From positions 1-49,770 of the forward strand of contig CAKZML010000303.1 in NCBI GenBank assembly GCA_937128475.1: 49,770 nucleotides of DNA, given 5' to 3'. Numbering within the stretch: the stretch's first letter is position 1; every line of letters starts with the position of its first letter. Positions 40,485 through 47,581 of the stretch are shown piece by piece. The position numbers were made by a program, and so were the translations under genes. The notes beneath the pieces were generated by a model. The model was not told the DNA's origin. It ran no database searches and was given only the letters and a program-made list of their open reading frames with translations. The stretch is from an uncultured Chromatiales bacterium. GTDB lineage: Bacteria; Pseudomonadota; Gammaproteobacteria; Steroidobacterales; BM003.

Positions 40485-43043
40485 ATGCGAAGCAGCACTT
40501 CAATTGCGGACACGCAAAATCCCGAACTAGAATCTAATCACTTAATAAAAACCCGGCATGCATTGACGCCTCTTGCGGCAGCAATGATTGCTGTATTGCA
40601 TCCAGGCTCAGCGGTACTTGCCCAGGAAGACACCAAGAAAGACGACAGCAATGATTTCACCATTGAAGAAATCATCGTAACGGCCACCAAGCGGCAGGAA
40701 AGCCTCCAGGACGTTGACCAGAGCATTAGTACTTTTGGCACCGACGCCATCGAGAAAATGCAGTTCAAGAACATGGAGGATTATCTCAAGGCCCTGCCCA
40801 GCGCCCAGTTAACCTCTGCCCAACCGGGACGCAACTCCCTGCAAATGCGTGGCATTTCCACCGGTTCCTACGAATATCGTACCGAATCGCAAGTGGCCAT
40901 GTACCTGGATGAACAGCCTATTACGTCTATTTCCCAGATGCCCGAAGTGCGCATGGTAGACATCGCGCGTATCGAAAGCCTGCCGGGACCCCAGGGCACA
41001 CTGTTTGGCGCCAGCTCCCAGTCGGGAACCATGCGTATCATCACCAACAAACCTTCGATGGATCGGCTCTCGGGCCAGATGGACGCCAGCCTTGGCACCA
41101 CCCAGGGTGGCGACAGCAGCTACGATGTCAGCGGTCACCTGAACATACCTGTCAATGACAAGTTCGCGCTCAGGCTGGTCGGCTTCGCATCCCACGATGG
41201 CGGCTATGTGGATGTGGTCCCCATGGACACCTATATCCAGCCCGAGCCGGGTTTCGGTGTAGGCAACAATGCTGATGTCGTGGACGACAATCAAAATACC
41301 TATGACCAGGTTGGTGGCCGTATCCATGCCCTCTGGCTGGTAAATGACAAATGGACTGTCGACGCCTCATTGATCGGACAGAAAGGCGAAACCAATGGTA
41401 CCTGGGAGTCGGACCCCGGCCTCGGTGACTATAAGGTCGCCAAGTTCTTTGACGAATACAGAAACGACCAGTGGTGGCAGGCCTCGGCCACTTTCACCGG
41501 CGACCTGGGCTTCGCAGAGTTCACCTCCACCACCTCCTACTTCGAGCGTGAGTCCGACTACAGGTGGGACAACATGGCCTACTTCCAGGAGTGGACTTAC
41601 GTTGCCAACTACACTGGCTACTATGTCGTATATGACTTCAATTATGCGTCTGGAGGCACGGTCTACAACGACCAGATACAAACCCGCTTCGCCCAGGAAT
41701 TCCGACTGGCCTCCCAGAGCGAGAGCAAGCTGCAGTGGATGGTGGGTGCTTTCTACGACAACACCTACGATGAGTGGGACTATGGCTTCCAGCTGCCCGA
41801 CGGCGTGTTTGCCCAGACAGACGCCTGGTATGCGAGCAACTACAGTTGGTACGGCGCTTGTTACTATGCGGCCAACGGCTTTGATGTAGCGTGCCCCATG
41901 GAGGAGACCAACTGGACCTACTACAACAACATGCAGAAAACGGTGAAGCAGACAGCCATTTTCGGCGAACTCAGTTACGACTTAACTGACAAGTTGACCG
42001 CAACGGTAGGTTATCGCTGGTTCGAGAATGACAGGAAAGATTACAACCTGAACACCCAACCCTTTGGCAAGGCGCCTCCCGGGGCCTACTGGGGCACCGT
42101 AGGTACCGACCTGATACCTGGCCTGGAGGAATTCCAGGGTAAGACCAGCAACTCCGTCGGGAAGCTCAGTGTCAAATACGCTCTCAACGACGACGCCATG
42201 GTCTACGGCACAATCAGCGAAGGCTTCCGCCTGGGCGGCACAAACAATCCCAGGGCCGTGGCAGAAGGCTGGATCACACCGGAATACAAGCCCGACAAGA
42301 TGACTAACTATGAAATAGGCGCGAAAACCGAGTGGCTGAACAGGCGACTGACGTTGAACGTTTCCGCGTACCTGATGGAATGGGATGACATCCAGGTCAA
42401 CAGCCGAGTAGGCCCCACCTGGAGAGAGTGGTGGGCAAGAGGAACCTGGAACGGCACAACAGGTGAAAGTAAAGGGCTTGAGCTCAATGGTACTTTCCAC
42501 GTGACCCAGAACTTCATGTTGGAGGGCAATGTTTACATGGGCAAATCGGAATTCACTGGTGATTCCTATGCGTCCAATTGCCTGGAAGGTGATCTCGATC
42601 CCGGTGGTGATCCTTGCGAGCCATATCTTGTAAACGGCACTCCCATGCCTGTCTCACCGAGTCTGAAGTACTGGCTTGCGGCAGAGTACACTGTACCCAA
42701 TGCCTTCGATTTACCTGGCGATCTGTGGTTCCGCTACGACACCAGCTTCCAGGACGAAGTCTGGGATAACACGGATTCTGCTGCCGAAGGTGATGTCAAC
42801 GGTATCGTCCCGTCCTGGCGCAGCTCAAACCTGCAGGTAGGACTGTCCCTGGACAATGAGTGGACCATTAGACTTATGGCTCGAAACGTCTGGAACAATC
42901 AGGGTATCAACGACCTCCAGATGAGCACCTATTACGCGGATTGGTTCGAAGGAGTCAGCGGCCAAGATCCTGGCTGGGGCAGATATATTAGGACTTATCA
43001 GAGGCCCAGAACTATCTCCCTGAGCCTGACAAAGAGGTTCTAG
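40485..43043 (+). CDS. TonB-dependent outer-membrane receptor with tyrosine-rich loops
   Basis: The 852-residue receptor starts with an extended N-terminus (about 28 polar residues) before the hydrophobic signal segment and a likely VLA/Q cleavage near residue 46. The plug begins with EEIIVTATKRQESLQDV, a TonB-box-like stretch. 'QMRGISTG' and 'RIESLPGPQGTLFGASSQSGTMRI' are plug hallmarks. The barrel ends in the usual aromatic residue (SLSLTKRF). Residues about 352-488 are rich in tyrosine (20 Tyr) and include Cys-x10-Cys; a later loop has Cys-x11-Cys. It takes up an unknown ligand using TonB energy. Neighbours suggest a peptide-like polymer, not a siderophore. Confidence 0.93.
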   Translation: MRSSTSIADTQNPELESNHLIKTRHALTPLAAAMIAVLHPGSAVLAQEDTKKDDSNDFTIEEIIVTATKRQESLQDVDQSISTFGTDAIEKMQFKNMEDYLKALPSAQLTSAQPGRNSLQMRGISTGSYEYRTESQVAMYLDEQPITSISQMPEVRMVDIARIESLPGPQGTLFGASSQSGTMRIITNKPSMDRLSGQMDASLGTTQGGDSSYDVSGHLNIPVNDKFALRLVGFASHDGGYVDVVPMDTYIQPEPGFGVGNNADVVDDNQNTYDQVGGRIHALWLVNDKWTVDASLIGQKGETNGTWESDPGLGDYKVAKFFDEYRNDQWWQASATFTGDLGFAEFTSTTSYFERESDYRWDNMAYFQEWTYVANYTGYYVVYDFNYASGGTVYNDQIQTRFAQEFRLASQSESKLQWMVGAFYDNTYDEWDYGFQLPDGVFAQTDAWYASNYSWYGACYYAANGFDVACPMEETNWTYYNNMQKTVKQTAIFGELSYDLTDKLTATVGYRWFENDRKDYNLNTQPFGKAPPGAYWGTVGTDLIPGLEEFQGKTSNSVGKLSVKYALNDDAMVYGTISEGFRLGGTNNPRAVAEGWITPEYKPDKMTNYEIGAKTEWLNRRLTLNVSAYLMEWDDIQVNSRVGPTWREWWARGTWNGTTGESKGLELNGTFHVTQNFMLEGNVYMGKSEFTGDSYASNCLEGDLDPGGDPCEPYLVNGTPMPVSPSLKYWLAAEYTVPNAFDLPGDLWFRYDTSFQDEVWDNTDSAAEGDVNGIVPSWRSSNLQVGLSLDNEWTIRLMARNVWNNQGINDLQMSTYYADWFEGVSGQDPGWGRYIRTYQRPRTISLSLTKRF

Positions 43044-43082
43044 TCCAAAGTGTGATGAACGAATTTTTCGCTCATCTAAAGT

Positions 43083-43120
43083 AAAAAGGGGCCCGGTTTC
43101 TAACCGGGCCCTTATTTTTT
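43083..43120 (+). terminator. Rho-independent terminator of the TonB-dependent receptor gene
   Basis: A perfect 10-bp stem GGGCCCGGTT (43089-43098) / AACCGGGCCC (43102-43111) with a TCT loop is followed by TTATTTTTT. An A-run precedes the stem, so it may be bidirectional. It lies about 40 bases past the stop codon. Confidence 0.93.
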
Positions 43121-43216
43121 GCCCAGGCTGGAATTGGCCGTCTTGCCAACTAGCGCGGCCAGCCCCTAATATGACCGACCTCACTTGCATCAACGAAATG
43201 AATAACAGGATTTTGA

Positions 43217-44143
43217 ATGACAAAGCTCGTTACGACATCGGTTATCAGGGGTAGCAACCAGGGCGAAAGCCACGGTGGTGTGTACTTACTGGACCTGGAT
43301 GCGCAAACGGTCGTGCAGACCATAGACTGGGACAAGGCGGATATTGACTGGCAGGGGCGCGGCTGGGACCGTGGCCTGCGTGGAATCGCCTTTGACGCAG
43401 AGACTGTTTACATCGCGGCCAGCGATGAGCTTTTTGCTTACACGCCAGAATTTAAACTTGTTGGATCGTGGAAGAATCCCTATCTTCGACATTGCCACGA
43501 GATCAGTGTCTTTGAACGAACTCTGTTCCTGAGTTCAACCGGGTATGACAGCATCCTGGCGTTCGACCTGGACAGCAAGGAATTCAAGTGGGGAATGCAC
43601 CTCAAACAAGAGAATTTCCAGTACAAGGCATCAACCTATGACCCGCTTAAGGACCAAGGGCCATTGATGCTGAACAAATTACATATCAATAACGTGGTTG
43701 CCAGCCAGGGCGGGCTGTACTTATCAGGCTTGCACAGTGGCGGCTTGCTTCACTTCAATGGCACGAACGTGAATATGGCCGTTGAGCTACCAGCAGGCAC
43801 CCACAACGCCCAGCCCTTCCGGGACGGTGTGTTGTTCAATGACAGCCAGGCAGATGCGCTGCGCTACTGCGGCCGCGGGGAAGGTGACGAGGATCGTGCG
43901 ATGCCGGTTCCCAAATACCCGGTGAGCCAGCTGCGATATACAGAAATGGACAAGAGCGGTGTGGCCCGACAAGGGTTTGCCCGTGGACTTTGCGTGCTGT
44001 CCGATACCCTGGTGGCTGGCGGTTCATCCCCATCCACGATCACCGTATACGACCTGGCCCAAAACACGCAGGTCTTGTCGGTAGCACTTACCATGGACGT
44101 GCGAAATGCTATCCATGGACTGGAGGTCTGGCCCTACAACTAA
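43217..44143 (+). CDS. Propeller-like protein of unknown function (possibly DUF4915/TIGR03032-like)
   Basis: This 308-residue protein has no signal peptide or membrane segment. Repeating blade-like strands can be seen: 'GGVYLLDLDAQTVVQTIDW', 'RGLRGIAFDAETVYIAASDELFAY', 'CHEISVFERTLFLSSTGYDS', 'ILAFDLDSKEFKW', 'HINNVVASQGGLYLSGLHSGG', 'HNAQPFRDGVLFNDS' and 'ARGLCVLSDTLVAGGSS'. This suggests a five- or six-bladed beta-propeller. His residues recur in the same place of several blades (RHCHE, LHINN, GTHNA), which may bind metal or ligand at the centre. I am not certain of the family. It is convergent with the TPR-sulfotransferase gene. Confidence 0.7.
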   Translation: MTKLVTTSVIRGSNQGESHGGVYLLDLDAQTVVQTIDWDKADIDWQGRGWDRGLRGIAFDAETVYIAASDELFAYTPEFKLVGSWKNPYLRHCHEISVFERTLFLSSTGYDSILAFDLDSKEFKWGMHLKQENFQYKASTYDPLKDQGPLMLNKLHINNVVASQGGLYLSGLHSGGLLHFNGTNVNMAVELPAGTHNAQPFRDGVLFNDSQADALRYCGRGEGDEDRAMPVPKYPVSQLRYTEMDKSGVARQGFARGLCVLSDTLVAGGSSPSTITVYDLAQNTQVLSVALTMDVRNAIHGLEVWPYN

Positions 44144-44167
44144 TCGGCGGGCCTGGCCGCCCTTCGG

Positions 44168-46186
44168 CTAAAGCCCCGCGTTGCGTATGGATTCAGGCAA
44201 TTCATCAATGATGTCTGCCAATTCTTCCTTCCAGTAGCCCAGGTGTTTCTCATAACGACGCCACTTGCCCAGTGCGTCACGGTAGATTGGCTGCCGCACC
44301 TGCTCAGAACTGGCGGTATTCACTGCTCTGTCGGTCTCATAATACCGAAGGCACTGTTCTTCAAAGGGAAGACCACAGTAATCCAGGATACGCCTGACCT
44401 GACCTTCCAGGTCCAGGACCGTATCCTCGTAATGCACATCCAGCACCTTGCCCGGCAGCACCTCTTGCCAGTGCTTCATTATCTGGTGATACCGGGAGTA
44501 ATAATGCTCCAGGTCCATGATGTCGTACGTCCAGTTCTGGCCGACACCCCAGAGCTGCTTGTAGGCACCCAGGCAACTGTCCAACGGGTGACGACGTGTG
44601 TTGATGATCTTTGCGTTAGGCAAAATCAGATGCAGCAATCCTACATGAGGAAAGTTATTCGGCAGCTTGTCAGTAAAAAATGGCTTATCGGAATGCCTGT
44701 GCCGACTGCTGTCCTCCATGTACTTATCGCCGTAGGCCTTCCAATCCTGCCTTCTCGCCTCCAGGGACAGTTCCGGGTATTTTTTCCCGTCGGTCCTGTA
44801 ACGACCCATGCTGGCAATCAAATTCGGTAGTTCCGTAAGCTCCGAAGTTCCCTCCACCTGGCTGTGACTGGAAAGAATCTGCTCAACCAGGGTGGAACCG
44901 GAACGCGGAAGTCCGACGATGAAGATCGGATCCGGGTCAGGGCAACCGTTGCCCTCGCTCTTTTCCAGAAATTCCCGGTCAAATGTTTCGATGATACTTT
45001 CGTGTTTCATCTCCATTTCCAGGGGATCGTGTTCCGCCTCCATGCGTTGCAACTTGTTTCCCGTATCGTAAAAATGCCAGGCCTTGTCGTAGTCGCGCCT
45101 GTCTTCCCAGGCTTTACCCAGGGCGAAGCGGAAATGAATTTCTTCACTGTCTGAAAGCTCGCCATGCTCCACCTGGTGTTCCATGGCCTCCACTTCTTCA
45201 TCATCAAACTTGAAGATTTTGAGGTTGGCCATGCTCCAGTACACTTCGCCAAAACTCGGCTTGGCCTTGATAGCCGCACGATACGCTGTCAAGGCACCGG
45301 GCTGATCCCCCACTGTCTTCAGGGCATGGGCATAGCTCATCTGCAAACCAGGCACATCGGGATTAATCGCAACTGCTCGCGCGTAAGCCTCCACCGCCTC
45401 TTCCGGGTGACTGGACTTGGATTGAACATGCGCCAACCCAGCCCACGCCTCTGCCATGCCCGGTGCCAGCTGGCTCGCCTTGGTAAAAACCGGTATCGCG
45501 TCGAGATACTTTCCTCGTTCAACAAGAATGGATCCCAGTAATAACCAGACCTCGAGATAATCTGGCGCCAGTTGAGTTGCCCGACGAAGCAGAGCCTCGG
45601 CGTCAGCCATATTCTTTTTCCCCGACCGCATTGTGGTAGCCAGGTAACGCATAGCCTCGACATTGTCCGGATTTTCCCTCAATGCCTCTTTGAGTAATTT
45701 TTCTCCTTCCTCTTCTTTACCCTGCTGGATGTGGGTAATGGCCTGCGCCACTTTGCTTTTATCTGGGTCGCGTTCCATGAATTTTCGGAATTCATCATCG
45801 GCCTCATTGCCACGACCCACGGCGATCAACGCGTGACCGAGTTTCTTGTAAGGCTGAGGACGGGAGGGATCCAGTTGAATAGCCCTGCGAAGATGGGAAA
45901 TGGCCTCATCAAAACGACCCAGCATTGCCGTGACACTACCCAGGTCTTCTTCTAACTGGGGCATTCCCGGTTCCATGGAAAGCGCAAAACGCAATGTGGT
46001 TTCAGCCTCTTCCAAGCGTTGTTGTTTTATGTAGGAATGTCCCAGCATTCGCCTGTGAAGCGCGCATCCCGGGTTTTCCGCCAGCCATGCCAGGCAAATG
46101 CGTTCGGCATCTTGCGCTCTGTTTTCGCGAATCAACTTGATTGCGAATGCGACGCTTTCTTCACGACTCGGTTTTTGTCCTTTCAT
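44168..46186 (-). CDS. TPR-repeat sulfotransferase
   Basis: At 672 residues, the N-terminal half (about 10-370) consists of tetratricopeptide repeats with the usual 34-residue rhythm and A/G-Y-F-P positions, for example 'LGSILVERGKYLDAIPVFTKA'. The C-terminal domain (about 410-640) is a sulfotransferase with the PAPS 5'-phosphosulfate loop 'PIFIVGLPRSGSTLVEQIL' and 3'-phosphate motif 'NTRRHPLDSCLGAYKQLW'. It should transfer sulfate from PAPS to an unknown acceptor in the cytoplasm. The domain is related to tyrosylprotein sulfotransferases. Such genes are often found beside TonB-dependent receptors in marine proteobacteria; this is from memory. Confidence 0.9.
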   Translation of the reverse strand: MKGQKPSREESVAFAIKLIRENRAQDAERICLAWLAENPGCALHRRMLGHSYIKQQRLEEAETTLRFALSMEPGMPQLEEDLGSVTAMLGRFDEAISHLRRAIQLDPSRPQPYKKLGHALIAVGRGNEADDEFRKFMERDPDKSKVAQAITHIQQGKEEEGEKLLKEALRENPDNVEAMRYLATTMRSGKKNMADAEALLRRATQLAPDYLEVWLLLGSILVERGKYLDAIPVFTKASQLAPGMAEAWAGLAHVQSKSSHPEEAVEAYARAVAINPDVPGLQMSYAHALKTVGDQPGALTAYRAAIKAKPSFGEVYWSMANLKIFKFDDEEVEAMEHQVEHGELSDSEEIHFRFALGKAWEDRRDYDKAWHFYDTGNKLQRMEAEHDPLEMEMKHESIIETFDREFLEKSEGNGCPDPDPIFIVGLPRSGSTLVEQILSSHSQVEGTSELTELPNLIASMGRYRTDGKKYPELSLEARRQDWKAYGDKYMEDSSRHRHSDKPFFTDKLPNNFPHVGLLHLILPNAKIINTRRHPLDSCLGAYKQLWGVGQNWTYDIMDLEHYYSRYHQIMKHWQEVLPGKVLDVHYEDTVLDLEGQVRRILDYCGLPFEEQCLRYYETDRAVNTASSEQVRQPIYRDALGKWRRYEKHLGYWKEELADIIDELPESIRNAGL

Positions 46187-46462
46187 GCCTGCCTTGTATT
46201 CCTGAGAGTTTTCATCGTTGGTATGTCGATATCCATTTCAGAATCTGGCCACAGGGTCAGTCTATGGCGAATCCATGCCAGCTTCGATTTCGGATTACAC
46301 ACTGAAATTCGAGTTGGAATAGTAGCCTGAACACGGCCTATTGTCCTGCCTTTACCAGGATGTGGAACACGCATCGTGAATTGCGGTAACTGCTTGTTGG
46401 CATGAAGCGCCGCACTGCCTAGTATGGAGCGGTGATAGCCACGAAATCCCGGGAAGAAACGC

Positions 46463-47485
46463 ATGTCCTCAAGCCATACCATTCATAGCAGTACCATTGC
46501 GCGAGCAAGCGTCGTTGCCGGGGTTTTACTGTTCTCCTGCCATGCAGGCGCTGCCGATGGCTACCAGTACTACCTGACAGGCAGTCCAGAAAATGTGCAA
46601 CGCGCGACCCAGGGTCTGATCGTGATGCAAGGTGGTGGTGACGACGTGGACGAGAACTACATCCGTATGGGCGCCATGGGTGGCGGCGGAGATTTTGTCG
46701 TCCTGCGGGCCTCGGGTGCCGAGGATTACAACGACTACATTTACGAGTTGTGTAACTGCGACTCGGTGGAAACCATCGTGTTCGACAATCGAGAGGCATC
46801 CACTGACCCCTTCGTCATCAAAACCATCCGCAACGCCGAGGCCTTGTTCATCGCCGGCGGCGATCAATCCAGGTATGTAAAGTTCTGGCAGGACACGCCT
46901 GTTCAGGACGCCATCAACTTCGTGGTGGCCAAGCCCGCCCCCATCGGCGGTACCAGCGCAGGGATGGCAGTAATGGGGGAATTTGTTTATTCCGCCATGA
47001 CCGAGAGCGTCACCACCGAGTCCGGACTTTCAGATCCATTTAATGCGGACCTGACCCTGGCAAAGGATTTCCTTCAGCTGCCATTTATGGAAAACATCAT
47101 CACTGACCAGCATCTCCAGGAACGTCAACGTATCGGTCGGACCATCTCCTTCATGGCGCGACTTGTCCATGACGGGTGGACCGAACAAAGCCGGGCCATT
47201 GCTGCAGACAGGGAAACAGCGGTGCACGTGGATCCGGCAACCGGCGTGGCGACGGTGCATGCCACCGCCGATCACGAAACACCGTTTGCCTATTTCATGC
47301 GCGGCGACGGGAAGCCCGAGCAATGTCTGCCCGGCAAGCCGTTAACCTATCGGAATATCCAGGTGTACCGGATTGGCCCCGACGGCAGCTTCAATATCGG
47401 CGAGTGGCGCGGTGAGGGTGGCATCAGCTACACCCTGGGCGCAGAGGACGGCAAACTTGTGTCGTCCCGGGAGAGCGCGTACTAA
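46463..47485 (+). CDS. Secreted cyanophycinase-like S51 peptidase
   Basis: The 340-residue protein has a signal peptide (residues 1-31, ending AGA/AD). The S51 features of cyanophycinase are present: FIAGGDQ (129-135), the nucleophile Ser165 in IGGTSAGMAVMG, and DQH (215-217) with the following 'RQRIGR'. Cyanophycinase cuts the Asp-Arg polymer cyanophycin into beta-Asp-Arg dipeptides. The export signal points to use of an extracellular or periplasmic substrate, as in secreted CphE enzymes. An alternative is an isoaspartyl-type peptidase with another substrate. It lies 97 bases upstream of the DUF5916 gene and diverges from the sulfotransferase gene. Confidence 0.85.
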   Translation: MSSSHTIHSSTIARASVVAGVLLFSCHAGAADGYQYYLTGSPENVQRATQGLIVMQGGGDDVDENYIRMGAMGGGGDFVVLRASGAEDYNDYIYELCNCDSVETIVFDNREASTDPFVIKTIRNAEALFIAGGDQSRYVKFWQDTPVQDAINFVVAKPAPIGGTSAGMAVMGEFVYSAMTESVTTESGLSDPFNADLTLAKDFLQLPFMENIITDQHLQERQRIGRTISFMARLVHDGWTEQSRAIAADRETAVHVDPATGVATVHATADHETPFAYFMRGDGKPEQCLPGKPLTYRNIQVYRIGPDGSFNIGEWRGEGGISYTLGAEDGKLVSSRESAY

Positions 47486-47581
47486 AAACGGCGGCCGCTA
47501 CCCGCCTTGCGAGCGGGGCCGAAAGCCAATTAATCCGCGCACCTGAATATCACGACATTATCCTGACCAGAGCCAGAGAAG

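Noticed and set aside
47500-47525. Hairpin CCCGC/GCGGG after the cyanophycinase-like gene considered as a terminator
   Set aside because: No T-tract follows, and the DUF5916 gene begins less than 100 bases later on the same strand.
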